Assembly (NCBI GenBank): GCA_031550405.1
Contig: JAVBOP010000075.1
Location: forward strand, 1-40,784
From: JAVBOP01 sp031550405
Lineage (GTDB): Bacteria > Bacteroidota > Ignavibacteria > Kapaibacteriales > UBA2268
Reading direction: 5' to 3'
DNA length: 40,784 nucleotides
The position numbers and the translations under genes are program-made. Positions 1 to 7,952 of this stretch are shown here, one piece after another (the stretch's first letter is position 1; each line of letters starts with the position of its first letter). The notes below the pieces were generated by a model that was not told the origin of the DNA, made no database searches, and saw nothing but the letters and a program-made list of their open reading frames with translations.

Positions 1-122
1 CATGTTAATGATTGATTTCTGTAACTCTTTTTGTTTATTGTAATTGTAACGATTACATTGCAAGCATAACATATTTTTATTTTACCACCAAATTATTTTT
101 TCGATTTATTTTTGCGAGGAGA

Positions 123-143
123 TTTATGAATATTTTTTAATAA
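123..143 (+). repeat. 21-bp intergenic element, copy 1
   Basis: This is an exact copy of the AT-rich 21-bp element that starts TTTATGAATATTTTTTAATA and ends in one more A. It lies 16 bases past the stop codon of the outer-membrane protein gene at 160-1314, on that gene's 3' side. The rest of 1-159 shows no gene, only AT-rich sequence with a short inverted repeat TGTAA-CGA-TTACA near position 45. Confidence 0.85.
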
Positions 144-159
144 TCGGCTATGTATTATG

Positions 160-1314
160 CTAATATGCTTCGTTGAAATTGAAGTAGAAGCCTATGTTTT
201 GCATGCCGATGCCGAGATCCAAACGCAGTGCCATGCGGGGCTGCACCTCGTAGCGATAGCCAATACCGCAATTGGGAAGCCAGTTCTTAAATGCCATGTC
301 GGGAGCGATAGAGCCTGCACCAATCCAGCCTGCAGCCTCATGCTTCGACCGCTCGCCATTAGCCTTGTAGAAGGAGTGCCTGTATTCTGCAATGCCAAAC
401 AACATGCACTTATCACGATATTGTCCCCATAAATAGCCGCGCAAATCGAATGGAGTGCCGAGCTGCGACATCTCGCCATAAGGCACGTTATCCATGGCAA
501 AGCGCCCTTTGAGCTGCAATGCCAAAATCTGTCCGGGCTTAAACAGCTGGATATACCGGCGTATATCAATCGAAGCCACTTCATAGTTATTATCTCCGCC
601 CAGATAGCTGCCATATAGTATCGCCTGTAAATCTACAAACCAGCCGCTCCATGCTGATACGGCAACATCGCGTGAATCTATTTGCGCCTCAATGCCAAGT
701 CCGGCATTAAACGGTTTGTCGTTATATTTCGCATAGTTGGGGTCGCTTGCAACCATTTGGCAGGCGTTGCTGCCTTTAGTGTAATTTATATCAAGCACTC
801 CTCCTATAAGCCAATTCTTCTGGAACTGCCATAATACTTTAGGGTTTATCTGAAACCATGTGCGGTTATATTTCGTTGTGCTGTCGCTTTTTATGACATT
901 ATGTCCGTTATCATAGCCGATTCCAAAGTAGTTGTCGGGCATGTTTTTGACCCAAAAGTCCGCATAGCCTCTAATTTTATCATGATGCCAGAAAGTACTT
1001 GCCTTTGCCGATGCAAAGAAAGCGCCTGTGGTGCTGTATCCGACTGTAACAGGTATGGATGACCGCTGGAGCGCCGTATCGCTTCTATCGGTTTTGAAGG
1101 ACAGCAGTGCGCCGCCTGCAAGCGAAAAGCCAAGTTCGGGAGTATATCCGGGTCCAAGCACAGGCGTTATCATGAAGCGCCCTTCTTTTTCCTTTATAGC
1201 CTGTTTGGCTTGATAGCGCTGGAGAAAAGACTGCTTTCGGGCTGTATCTTGCGAATCATCCTGAGCATATATATTCAAAGGGAATAGCAAAAATAATAAT
1301 AAATATTTTTTCAT
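160..1314 (-). CDS. Omp85/BamA-like surface-antigen outer-membrane protein
   Basis: The 384-residue product has an N-terminal signal peptide (MKKYLLLFLLFPLNIYAQ), a short charged linker, and then a barrel-like region with alternating hydrophobic residues and many aromatic, Gly and Asn residues. The segment TPVLGPGYTPELGFSLAGGA resembles the start of the bacterial surface antigen (D15/Omp85 barrel) domain. The C-terminus GFYFNFNEAY is aromatic-rich, as expected of an outer-membrane strand. No POTRA repeats are present, so this is a barrel-only relative and not BamA itself. It lies 19 bases downstream of the gene at 1334-2326 and is probably cotranscribed with it. The family call is from sequence character and the cargo or function is unknown. 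Confidence 0.7.
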   Translation of the reverse strand: MKKYLLLFLLFPLNIYAQDDSQDTARKQSFLQRYQAKQAIKEKEGRFMITPVLGPGYTPELGFSLAGGALLSFKTDRSDTALQRSSIPVTVGYSTTGAFFASAKASTFWHHDKIRGYADFWVKNMPDNYFGIGYDNGHNVIKSDSTTKYNRTWFQINPKVLWQFQKNWLIGGVLDINYTKGSNACQMVASDPNYAKYNDKPFNAGLGIEAQIDSRDVAVSAWSGWFVDLQAILYGSYLGGDNNYEVASIDIRRYIQLFKPGQILALQLKGRFAMDNVPYGEMSQLGTPFDLRGYLWGQYRDKCMLFGIAEYRHSFYKANGERSKHEAAGWIGAGSIAPDMAFKNWLPNCGIGYRYEVQPRMALRLDLGIGMQNIGFYFNFNEAY

Positions 1315-1333
1315 AATAGTGGTAACAGGTGTA

Positions 1334-2326
1334 TTATTGAAATCTATAATTTAAATTCAACATAAACTGCGTGCGCTTGCCGAATGTACCGACCTCCATG
1401 CGTAGCTGCCAATGCTTGTTGTATTGGTATTGAGCGCCAAATATCAGGTTCCACGGCTCGGCTACCTTTTTATTTAACTCATAATTTACGGTGGATGTTT
1501 CCAGACTGTCTATCCCATCTTCTAAAATTTTTTTTACAGCGGGTTTCAGGTCGCTTTCCTCAATTGCTTCTTTTAATTCTGCCGCACGGCTCGCATCTAT
1601 AACCTCCGACATGGCGATATTGCCTATCGTTTTGGCGCTAATAGTCTGCATAAAGGCGCCTACCCAAACGGTAACATTTCTGTCGGCATGCACCGGATCA
1701 ACAAAGCAATGCCCAATGCGAGTATCAAGGTTATAAGCAGGCACAGACTTTTCAAGCGTCGATACCTTTGCCCAATTCATATTATTATCAAGCGAAATAA
1801 AAAACGGACCCAAACCTCCCGCCAACGTTAGACCGAAGCCTAATGAACTGACACCGAAATGCTGGGTTGTAGAAAAATCAACTGCCTTATTGGCTATCTT
1901 TTTTATAGGAACAGTAACCTGCGAAGTGCCGTAGCCAAAAACACCGTACACGTTAAGGAATGGAAGTATCCAGACATCAGGCCGGACAGTCAAAATATGG
2001 GTAGTATTTACTATTGTACCAAAAGCCAGCAGATTTGTCAAATCTTGCATTTCACCATTGTTAAAACCAATTTTCGTATCGGCAAAGCTCATCTCCTGCT
2101 TCATATAAAAATATGTAGGACTTATGCCGTAAGGATATGGAATATCAATGCCTTGCTTTGTGGCTTGCTTGCCCCATATCGGAAAAAACGGCTTGTATTC
2201 TGTCTTTTTCAAGCTGTCAGCATAAGCTTTATGATATGGGTTTATTTGGATATCGCCAGCAGGCTGGGCAAAAATAGACAGGCTGGGCATGAGGCAAAAC
2301 ATAAAAAGTATTAATAATTTATTCAT
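1334..2326 (-). CDS. Secreted or outer-membrane protein, probable beta-barrel, family not recognised
   Basis: The 330-residue product begins with a clear signal peptide (MNKLLILFMFCLMPSLSIFA, then QPAGD). The mature part contains a Tyr/Pro-rich segment (IDIPYPYGISPTYFYMKQ), then long stretches of alternating hydrophobic residues, such as the one around FLNVYGVFGYGTSQVTV, and ends LNLNYRFQ. A terminal aromatic strand like this is typical of outer-membrane barrels. An acidic and Lys-rich part near residues 245-280 may be a periplasmic or surface loop. It is the first gene of a probable two-gene unit with the Omp85-like gene at 160-1314. Barrel membership is inference, and I do not recognise the family. 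Confidence 0.6.
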   Translation of the reverse strand: MNKLLILFMFCLMPSLSIFAQPAGDIQINPYHKAYADSLKKTEYKPFFPIWGKQATKQGIDIPYPYGISPTYFYMKQEMSFADTKIGFNNGEMQDLTNLLAFGTIVNTTHILTVRPDVWILPFLNVYGVFGYGTSQVTVPIKKIANKAVDFSTTQHFGVSSLGFGLTLAGGLGPFFISLDNNMNWAKVSTLEKSVPAYNLDTRIGHCFVDPVHADRNVTVWVGAFMQTISAKTIGNIAMSEVIDASRAAELKEAIEESDLKPAVKKILEDGIDSLETSTVNYELNKKVAEPWNLIFGAQYQYNKHWQLRMEVGTFGKRTQFMLNLNYRFQ

Positions 2327-2468
2327 TTAACACTTACTGATTTATGAAACACAGCTTCAAATTAATTTAGTGCAATTTAATACAAAATATATTATCTTCC
2401 AACAACATTCCGTTCTACATAGTTCATAAATATTTTTTTTATAAATGGAGGGTCTCTTTAACAAATAA

Positions 2469-2498
2469 ATACCTCGCATGGTGAGGCATGCGAGGTAT
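2469..2498 (-). terminator. Intrinsic terminator of the nuo operon
   Basis: A 12-bp perfect stem (ACCTCGCATG paired with CATGCGAGGT plus two flanking A/T pairs) has a 6-base loop. Read on the minus strand it is followed by TTATTTGTT. It begins 25 bases past the nuoD stop codon. A smaller hairpin, CTGCA-ATA-TGCAG, lies just before it at 2503-2515. The rest of the 2327-2522 gap shows no gene. Confidence 0.85.
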
Positions 2499-2522
2499 AA
2501 TTCTGCAATATGCAGTACTTGT

Positions 2523-3674
2523 TTAGCGGTCGACTTCGCCCAGTACAATGTCAATGCTGCCAAGAATCAATATTAAGTCTGCTATCATGTAACCCTTTGA
2601 AATATAAGGCAATATACTTAAATTCACGAAACTGGTTGCGCGGCATCGAACACGTGCAGGTTTGGGAGTGCCATCGCTGACGATGTAAAAGCCAAGTTCG
2701 CCTTTGGGGTTTTCGCAGGCAAAATAAAATTCTCCTGCTTCGGGCTTGATGCGCTTTGGCAGTGCGGCTCGCACATCGCCTTCCATTGGCATTTGTGCTA
2801 ATGCCTGCTCGATGATTTTGCAACTTTCTTCCATTTCTTTGAGCCTTACCCAGGCTCGATCCCAGCAATCGCCCACAGTTCCAACTTCGCCCTTGCCAAC
2901 AATAACATCCCAGTCGAATTTATCATAATTCAGATATGGCTGCGCTTTTCGCAAATCGTAAGGAACGCCAGAGGCACGAAGCACCGGACCGGAACAGGCA
3001 AAATTGATGGCAACATCTGCCGGCAGAATACCAATATTAGCGGTTCTTTCGAGGAATATCTTGTTGTACAGAAACAGCTTTTTCGCCTCTTCCAGCCGAA
3101 AGCGCACAGCTTTAATAACTTCAAGGCAATCTTCCTTAAATGTCGGATAAATATCCTGCTGAAGCCCGCCAATCCAGAAATAGTTATATAGCAGCCGCCC
3201 GCCGGAGCATTTCTCAAATATCCGCAATATCATCTCGCGGTCGATAAAAAAGTACAGGAAAGGCGAATATCCGCCTGCATCCATAACGAAAGTGCCTGAT
3301 GCTATTTGGTGATTGGCTATGCGGTTTAGCTCGCACAGTATCGTGCGGATATATGTAACTTTTTCCCGCACTTCTATGCCGAGCATTCTTTCCATACCCA
3401 AAACGTACGGCAGCTCGTTGTTCATTGATGAAATATAATCCAGTCTGTCAATAAACGGTATAACTTGCGGATAGGTCGAGTTTTCGCAACATTTTTCAAA
3501 GCATCGATGCAGATAGCCAACGCGAGGCCATATCTCTGATACAATTTCGCCTTCAAGTTCTGCTTCAAGCCTCAAGACACCGTGCGTTGAGGGGTGCTGC
3601 GGACCGAGATTGATAACCAGTCTGTCGGTTTCTATATCGCTATATTCAAAATCGAGTATTCTTTTTCTTGCCAT
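2523..3674 (-). CDS. nuoD: NADH-quinone oxidoreductase subunit D
   Basis: This 383-residue protein is the 49-kDa subunit of respiratory complex I. It lies in the peripheral arm and helps form the quinone pocket next to the N2 cluster. The family signature NLGPQHPSTHGVLRLEAELE is at residues 22-41, followed by YPQVIPFIDRLDYISSMNNE, and the C-terminus ILGSIDIVLGEVDR matches the canonical end, so the gene is complete. It is the last gene of the minus-strand group nuoJ-SRPBCC-nuoK-nuoC-nuoD, 59 bases after nuoC, and is followed by a strong terminator. Separate nuoC and nuoD genes (no fused nuoCD) fit many non-enterobacterial genomes. Confidence 0.97.
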   Translation of the reverse strand: MARKRILDFEYSDIETDRLVINLGPQHPSTHGVLRLEAELEGEIVSEIWPRVGYLHRCFEKCCENSTYPQVIPFIDRLDYISSMNNELPYVLGMERMLGIEVREKVTYIRTILCELNRIANHQIASGTFVMDAGGYSPFLYFFIDREMILRIFEKCSGGRLLYNYFWIGGLQQDIYPTFKEDCLEVIKAVRFRLEEAKKLFLYNKIFLERTANIGILPADVAINFACSGPVLRASGVPYDLRKAQPYLNYDKFDWDVIVGKGEVGTVGDCWDRAWVRLKEMEESCKIIEQALAQMPMEGDVRAALPKRIKPEAGEFYFACENPKGELGFYIVSDGTPKPARVRCRATSFVNLSILPYISKGYMIADLILILGSIDIVLGEVDR

Positions 3675-3733
3675 AATTTATATTCGTTATGTTATGTTTT
3701 ATTAAAAATAATTCATAATAGTATACTGACTAT

Positions 3734-4219
3734 TTACACCTTATTCGGCGTTACATCCATTCCATGATATGAAGTTGGAGCGGCATAATCTTTGCGGAGC
3801 GGAAAGCCTTCCCAATCTTCCGGACATAATATGCGGCTCAAATCGGGGTGGTTTTCAAATATAATGCCAAACATGTCATAAGCCTCGCGCTCGTGCCAGT
3901 TGGCAGTTTTCCATACACGCTCGACCGATGGCAGTTTTGGCTCTTCTCTATTTAACTGAACTTTGATGCAAATGCGGTGACCAAATTTGATGGAATAAAT
4001 ATGGTAAACAACACCCAATGAATCCTTATAATCCATGCCTGTTAAATTGGTTAAATAATCAAATTGTAATTCTTCATCATCTCGAAGAAACATGCTTATC
4101 TCTTTGATTTTTTCAGGCTTAACAATTATAAACGGATCGAAATTCGGCTTATCTGTAAATTCTAAAATGCTTTCACCGAACTGTTTTTGTAATTTTGAAA
4201 ATATATCTTGTGGCTGCAT
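3734..4219 (-). CDS. nuoC: NADH-quinone oxidoreductase subunit C
   Basis: This 161-residue protein is the 30-kDa complex I subunit, which packs against NuoD in the peripheral arm. The C-terminal family signature is obvious around residues 105-150: NWHEREAYDMFGI, then HPDLSRILCPEDWEGFPLRK DY. Length is normal for a stand-alone NuoC. It follows nuoK by only 8 bases, whereas nuoA/nuoB normally precede nuoC, so the JK and CD pairs have been joined in a non-standard order. The start MQPQDIFSKL is the only good ATG before the conserved region. Confidence 0.96.
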   Translation of the reverse strand: MQPQDIFSKLQKQFGESILEFTDKPNFDPFIIVKPEKIKEISMFLRDDEELQFDYLTNLTGMDYKDSLGVVYHIYSIKFGHRICIKVQLNREEPKLPSVERVWKTANWHEREAYDMFGIIFENHPDLSRILCPEDWEGFPLRKDYAAPTSYHGMDVTPNKV

Positions 4220-4227
4220 AAAGTTAT

Positions 4228-4536
4228 CTAATCCTTCAATTCGTTAATTTCATCAACATTAATATGCTTGTAATTTTGATAAATATTTAAAAATATTGCC
4301 AGTGCAATCGCAACTTCCGCAGCTGCCAAAACAATCACAAAAATGGTTGCGACATGACCTTGAAAATTCATGCCGCCAAATCGCGAAAAGGCAACAAGAT
4401 TAAGCGCCGCTGAATTTAGAATAAGTTCTAATCCCATAAGAATCATAATGGCATTTTTTCGAGTCAAAACTGCAAACACGCCAAATGTAAACAATATCGC
4501 ACTAATTATTAGAAAATGATTTAATCCTATTTCCAT
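4228..4536 (-). CDS. nuoK: NADH-quinone oxidoreductase subunit K
   Basis: This 102-residue membrane subunit of complex I has three predicted helices and the expected length. The conserved MGLELILNSAALNLVAF segment with its membrane Glu is present near residues 34-50, and a second conserved Glu occurs in AAAEVAIALAIFLNIYQ. NuoK is related to MrpC of Na+/H+ antiporters, but the neighbouring nuoJ, nuoC and nuoD fix it as NuoK. It is separated from nuoJ by an SRPBCC gene, which is unusual because nuoJ and nuoK normally touch. Confidence 0.96.
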   Translation of the reverse strand: MEIGLNHFLIISAILFTFGVFAVLTRKNAIMILMGLELILNSAALNLVAFSRFGGMNFQGHVATIFVIVLAAAEVAIALAIFLNIYQNYKHINVDEINELKD

Positions 4537-4563
4537 GTTTTATTTGTAAATTATGAACAAAAA

Positions 4564-4998
4564 TTAATTATTCTCGGCTATTTTTTTGATTTCATTTAAA
4601 AATCCAGCCATGCCTTCCGCCGAATGATTTCTGCCATTTTCAGTTGCAAAGCCTTGTTGTGTCCACGTAAATTCTATCTTCTTGTCTTCTATTGTTTCCA
4701 AGAAATAAGTAATTTGGGAATAATTTTCAGGAATATCTTCCAATCCGGAAAATGCAGTCCAATAGCTATATTTTAATTTTTGGAATGGAATATTTTCCAA
4801 AATATAGCCATGGTCGCTATATCGCTTTCCATCATATTCGCCTTGAAAAATAATCTTGCTTCCAATTTTCCAATCTGTAATAGTTTCCGTACCAAACAGG
4901 TATTTTTTTATAAGTTCAGGATTTGTAAGTACTTCCCAAATCCGTTCTGCCGTTGTATTGATAACTGTTTTTTCTGATACAATTAAATCATGCCGCAT
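4564..4998 (-). CDS. SRPBCC (AHSA1-like) domain protein inserted in the nuo operon
   Basis: The 144-residue soluble protein begins with a typical START-like opening, INTTAERIWEVLTNPELIKK, followed by WKIGSKIIFQGEYDGKRYSD and the closing helix EGMAGFLNEIKKIAENN. This matches the Aha1-C/AHSA1 branch of the SRPBCC superfamily, which folds into a hydrophobic-ligand pocket. Its ligand is unknown. It starts 4 bases after nuoJ and ends 27 bases before nuoK, so it is very likely cotranscribed. Nothing in the sequence shows a role in complex I. The gap after its stop (4551-4566) loosely resembles the 21-bp element. Confidence 0.85.
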   Translation of the reverse strand: MRHDLIVSEKTVINTTAERIWEVLTNPELIKKYLFGTETITDWKIGSKIIFQGEYDGKRYSDHGYILENIPFQKLKYSYWTAFSGLEDIPENYSQITYFLETIEDKKIEFTWTQQGFATENGRNHSAEGMAGFLNEIKKIAENN

Positions 4999-5002
4999 AT
5001 TC

Positions 5003-5560
5003 TTAATTCCTCCTGCGGGCTATTAGCGCTGCACCGATAAATGCCACAAGCAGTAACACGGCAGCAGCAATAAAAGCACCTAAGTAGTTAGTTAATAACA
5101 AGTTGCCGATTTGATTTATAGTTCCATCAGGGAGTTTATCAACAGGCGCTTGCTTCCATTCGGTATTAACAAACATATATGCTAAAAACGCCCCCGAAAG
5201 CACAGCCACAGCCGAACCAACAACAAGCGACACCTTCCGCAATGAGCCAGATTTTATATCAACATCAATAATGCGGGTTGTAAGCATCACGCCAAAAATT
5301 ATAAGTGTAAGAATACCGCCAATATAGACCATTATCTGCGTAACGGCGATAAAATCGGCTGCAAGCATTGCGTACAAACCTGCAACGCCAAAGAAAGCAA
5401 ATAGCAATGCAACGGCTGAGTGCATCAATTTTTTAGAAAATATAGTCATTAAACCTGATGCAACGATGATTGCCGCAAAAAAGTAAAATACTATACTATA
5501 AAAAGGAACACTGTTTTGTAAATTACTTAGTATTTCAGGTATTTGATTAAAAAAATCCAT
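5003..5560 (-). CDS. nuoJ: NADH-quinone oxidoreductase subunit J
   Basis: The 185-residue membrane subunit has five hydrophobic helices. The N-terminal half carries the NuoJ pattern: FFAAIIVASGLMTIFSKKLM, then HSAVALLFAFFGVAGLYAML, then DFIAVTQIMVYIGGILTLII. The C-terminal helix AFIAAAVLLLVAFIGAALIA is followed by a basic end. It is the first gene of the nuo group here, and only 33 bases separate it from the lipoprotein gene upstream. The other membrane subunits (A, H, L, M, N) and NuoB/E/F/G/I are not in this window. Confidence 0.94.
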   Translation of the reverse strand: MDFFNQIPEILSNLQNSVPFYSIVFYFFAAIIVASGLMTIFSKKLMHSAVALLFAFFGVAGLYAMLAADFIAVTQIMVYIGGILTLIIFGVMLTTRIIDVDIKSGSLRKVSLVVGSAVAVLSGAFLAYMFVNTEWKQAPVDKLPDGTINQIGNLLLTNYLGAFIAAAVLLLVAFIGAALIARRRN

Positions 5561-5593
5561 AATATATTTGTTAATATGTTTATTAAATTATTA

Positions 5594-6070
5594 TTAATTA
5601 TTTATTCTTCTATAAATAAAGTAATCTCCTTTATAAATATCCAGTACCGCCGCATTAGTTTCACCTTTATCTAACCGAAGTTCATCTTTTGTAAGAAAAC
5701 GGTATTGATATGTACAATAAATATGATTACCTTTTTCATCGTATGTTTCATTATAATAGCTTTTATGCAGAGAAACATCGCTTATTTGATATGTGCAACT
5801 GTCGTAATAATACTCGCCTGTTAAATAATTGCCTCTTGCTATTTTTCCATTATCAAGATATTCTATATAATAGCCGTTTGGCTTTTCAGAAATGATACGT
5901 TTATCAGAACCAAATACACCTTCATTATATTCACGAGCTATAAATTCCCATTTACCTACTATTGATGGATTATCTATAACAAGTGGCTCATTAGTATTAT
6001 CTTTACAACTTACAGCTGCTATTGCTAATGCTAAAATGAGTAATGTATGCCAAATTTTTTGTATTTCCAT
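5594..6070 (-). CDS. Putative lipocalin-like lipoprotein
   Basis: The product is about 158 residues and starts with MEIQKIWHTLLILALAIAAV followed by the lipobox Cys (AVSC), so it should be lipid-anchored. An open frame extends to a TTG at 6082, but the ATG at 6070 gives the better signal peptide. The mature part contains IVGKWEFIAREY and later alternating strands with many Tyr residues, which suggests a small lipocalin-like barrel of the kind common in Bacteroidota lipoproteins. No family is recognised with certainty. Its 3' end is 33 bases from nuoJ, and a copy of the 21-bp element lies directly upstream. Confidence 0.6.
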   Translation of the reverse strand: MEIQKIWHTLLILALAIAAVSCKDNTNEPLVIDNPSIVGKWEFIAREYNEGVFGSDKRIISEKPNGYYIEYLDNGKIARGNYLTGEYYYDSCTYQISDVSLHKSYYNETYDEKGNHIYCTYQYRFLTKDELRLDKGETNAAVLDIYKGDYFIYRRINN

Positions 6071-6088
6071 AATGTTTTTCAAAAATTA

Positions 6089-6109
6089 TTTATGAATATT
6101 TTTTAATAA
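6089..6109 (+). repeat. 21-bp intergenic element, copy 2
   Basis: An exact copy fills the gap between the PIN-toxin stop codon (6111) and the start of the lipoprotein gene. Confidence 0.9.
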
Positions 6110-6110
6110 G

Positions 6111-6569
6111 TTAGCGTTTTTTAATTTCTATAAGCCTTGTCAATTCTAAAGTGGTTATAATTGACTTATAATTTTGAGCTTTTAATCCCATAATTAATTT
6201 CTTATCCCCTGTCCATAATAAAGCATCAATATGATTTGCTAATGCAACAAAAGCTATGTCATCATTATCTACATTAGTTACCAATTCTTTAGCAATGCGT
6301 ATTGTTTCATTAGGCAGCAGATCTTCGTCAATAAATAAAATCTTGCTTTCAAGAAGATTTAATAATTCAAACATATTGTCATTGGCCAATTTTGAATATT
6401 TTTGAATTTTTGGTAAATGCCGAAATATTTCTTTTTGCAAGTACTTACAGCTATAAAATTCAAAATTACCTCTCGAATCCAATAACAAATTTCCTATCTT
6501 GCTGTTTGAATTGAGCAATGCACTGAATACAATATTGGTATCAACAACAACTTTTATGGGTTTATTCAT
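6111..6569 (-). CDS. PIN-domain toxin (putative RNase)
   Basis: The 152-residue protein belongs to the putative toxin PIN family. It starts VVVDTNIVFSALLN, giving the first acidic metal ligand (Asp in VDTN), continues with an acidic mid-region, and has the late acidic cluster NVDNDDIAFVALANHIDALL and WTGDKKL, which together form the usual PIN nuclease site. Such proteins cleave RNA when freed from their antitoxin. It overlaps the upstream small gene (6562-6765) by 8 bases, the usual arrangement for a toxin-antitoxin pair. The target RNA is unknown. Confidence 0.9.
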   Translation of the reverse strand: MNKPIKVVVDTNIVFSALLNSNSKIGNLLLDSRGNFEFYSCKYLQKEIFRHLPKIQKYSKLANDNMFELLNLLESKILFIDEDLLPNETIRIAKELVTNVDNDDIAFVALANHIDALLWTGDKKLIMGLKAQNYKSIITTLELTRLIEIKKR

Positions 6570-6765
6570 TAAATTTGCTTTTGTTACTTTCCCACCATTT
6601 TTTATTGATTTCTCGTGCTAATTCATCAACTTCTGATTGCTCTGCAGCATAATTCGCTGTCAATTCTTTATAGCGTAGATAATCAATAAAATCCTGAATA
6701 TTTTTCATATCCTTGGATATTGGGAAGCGAATCACAAATTCATCTATTGTTTTTTCTATTATCAT
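6562..6765 (-). CDS. Antitoxin of the PIN toxin
   Basis: This 67-residue acidic protein lies directly upstream of the PIN gene and overlaps it by 8 bases. The order antitoxin-toxin and the size fit a type II system. The C-terminal half (YAAEQSEVDELAREINKKWW) is helical and charged, as in antitoxin tails that wrap the toxin. No clear DNA-binding motif stands out in the N-terminal part, IIEKTIDEFVIRFPISKDMK. The call rests on position, size and partner. Confidence 0.75.
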   Translation of the reverse strand: MIIEKTIDEFVIRFPISKDMKNIQDFIDYLRYKELTANYAAEQSEVDELAREINKKWWESNKSKFNE

Positions 6766-6781
6766 ATTTTTCTTTTTATAG

Positions 6782-6802
6782 TTTATGAATATTTTTTAAT
6801 AA
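6782..6802 (+). repeat. 21-bp intergenic element, copy 3
   Basis: An exact copy lies between the antitoxin start (6765) and the stop codon of the frameshifted lipoprotein gene (6810). Confidence 0.9.
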
Positions 6803-6809
6803 TTCGAGA

Positions 6810-7282
6810 TTATTTATTTATAAATTCTTCTTTTATTGTAATAGTATCTTTTTTCATAGCGTCATATAATTTTACTCTATAGAAATAATTTGCGTTATCT
6901 GATAGAAACTTAAAATCAAATGTATAATAGCAATCGCATTTAGCATAGCAACTCACAGGCTCAGGACAGGTATCAATGATATACATGGAAATTGTATCAT
7001 TTTGAATCCTAGATTCTGTGCTAAATGGAGCTGCACAAATATAATTAAGTCCGACAAATATATTCAATGAATCATCAGTTTTGGAAATAATAACCGTATC
7101 TTTTTCATTTTCGTTTTCAAGAAGTTTAATGTCATTTTTGTTTGCGGTATCGTACAGCCACCTAATGCTGTTGCGACATGCTCTAATGTTCTATTAGGAT
7201 TATTAATTTCAGTACTTTTACATGCACTAAATACAAAAACTATTGCTGTCAATAATAATAATTTAATTCTTAAAGTTTTCAT
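6810..7282 (-). pseudogene. Small lipoprotein gene broken by a frameshift
   Basis: Two overlapping frames form one gene. The first (from 7282) encodes MKTLRIKLLLLTAIVFVFSA then the lipobox Cys and NRTLEHVATALGG. The second frame carries WLYDTANKNDIKLLENENEK followed by DTVIISK, and runs through IFVGLNYICAAPFSTE to TITIKEEFINK at 6810. The second frame stays open upstream to about 7160, far before its first ATG at 7067, so the break lies near 7153-7163. The span is 3n+2, consistent with one missing base. An intact product would be about 157 residues, with four or five Cys in a CPEPVSCYAKCDCYY segment. No family is recognised. Confidence 0.65.
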
Positions 7283-7305
7283 GACATTTCCTCCTTTTAA
7301 TTTAT

Positions 7306-7326
7306 TTTATGAATATTTTTTAATGA
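7306..7326 (+). repeat. 21-bp intergenic element, copy 4 (one mismatch)
   Basis: This copy ends AATGA instead of AATAA. It lies between the lipoprotein start (7282) and the stop of the GyrI-like gene (7332). Confidence 0.85.
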
Positions 7327-7331
7327 TTTAG

Positions 7332-7892
7332 CTAAAAAATTTCTTTTCTATAAATAATCTTGCCATTGGGTATATCATAGATTTCAGATATTGCACCAGC
7401 TTCATTAATCTTATTATTATTTATATATTCTTTGAAAGCAGGATAAACTTTCATAAGTCCAATTAAAACAGATAGTTGGCCTTTAAATGGAAATTCAGTA
7501 ACGATATAATTTCCTTTCGGCAAAACCTTGATTTGATAACCTGCCTTTGCAAAAGCCTCATTAGTCGATGCTTTTTCTATATCTTTTTGCTCCAATATAC
7601 AACCAACATCTGAGCGCATCTTGCTTTTTTCTGTTTTATCAGGATTGTCGTAATAAACTCCAATACCTTTAGAAGTCTCTATGTTTTCAGATTTTAGTAC
7701 TTCATAAATCTTATTTTGTACATCTGGAGTTTGACTATAATCACCAATAACCTCTTGATAAACAATAGTTTCGCCACCTTGTTCGGATTTGTGAAATTCT
7801 ATGCTTTTAAACCCACCATAATAAGCATAAGCTGCAAATAATAATGCAACTATAACACCAAATACAATTAAAATGATTCTTATTGCTTTCAT
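7332..7892 (-). CDS. GyrI-like small-molecule-binding domain protein, membrane-anchored
   Basis: The 186-residue protein has one N-terminal helix (IILIVFGVIVALLFAAYAYY) that would anchor it in the membrane. It is followed by a domain resembling the GyrI-like/AraC effector-binding fold: GIGVYYDNPDKTEKSKMRSD with VGCILEQ, and later LPKGNYIVTEFPFKGQLSVL. Stand-alone versions of this domain bind small molecules, and the anchored form with no DNA-binding part suggests a sensor or scavenger outside the cytoplasm. Copies 4 and 5 of the 21-bp element flank it. Confidence 0.7.
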   Translation of the reverse strand: MKAIRIILIVFGVIVALLFAAYAYYGGFKSIEFHKSEQGGETIVYQEVIGDYSQTPDVQNKIYEVLKSENIETSKGIGVYYDNPDKTEKSKMRSDVGCILEQKDIEKASTNEAFAKAGYQIKVLPKGNYIVTEFPFKGQLSVLIGLMKVYPAFKEYINNNKINEAGAISEIYDIPNGKIIYRKEIF

Positions 7893-7913
7893 GATTTTTT
7901 ATATATTATATAA

Positions 7914-7941
7914 TTTATGAATATTTTTTAATAAAACGTAG
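7914..7941 (+). repeat. 21-bp intergenic element, copy 5, extended to 28 bp
   Basis: An exact copy is followed by AACGTAG, an extension shared with copies 6 and 7. It lies between the starts and stops of the genes at 7332-7892 and 7953-8360. Confidence 0.9.
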
Positions 7942-7952
7942 GGCATGATTCT

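Noticed and set aside
157..432. Plus-strand ORF of 91 codons opposite the Omp85-like gene
   Set aside because: It overlaps a well-supported gene on the other strand, has no ribosome site and no recognisable protein character. The same holds for the many other 60-150 codon frames opposite or inside known genes.
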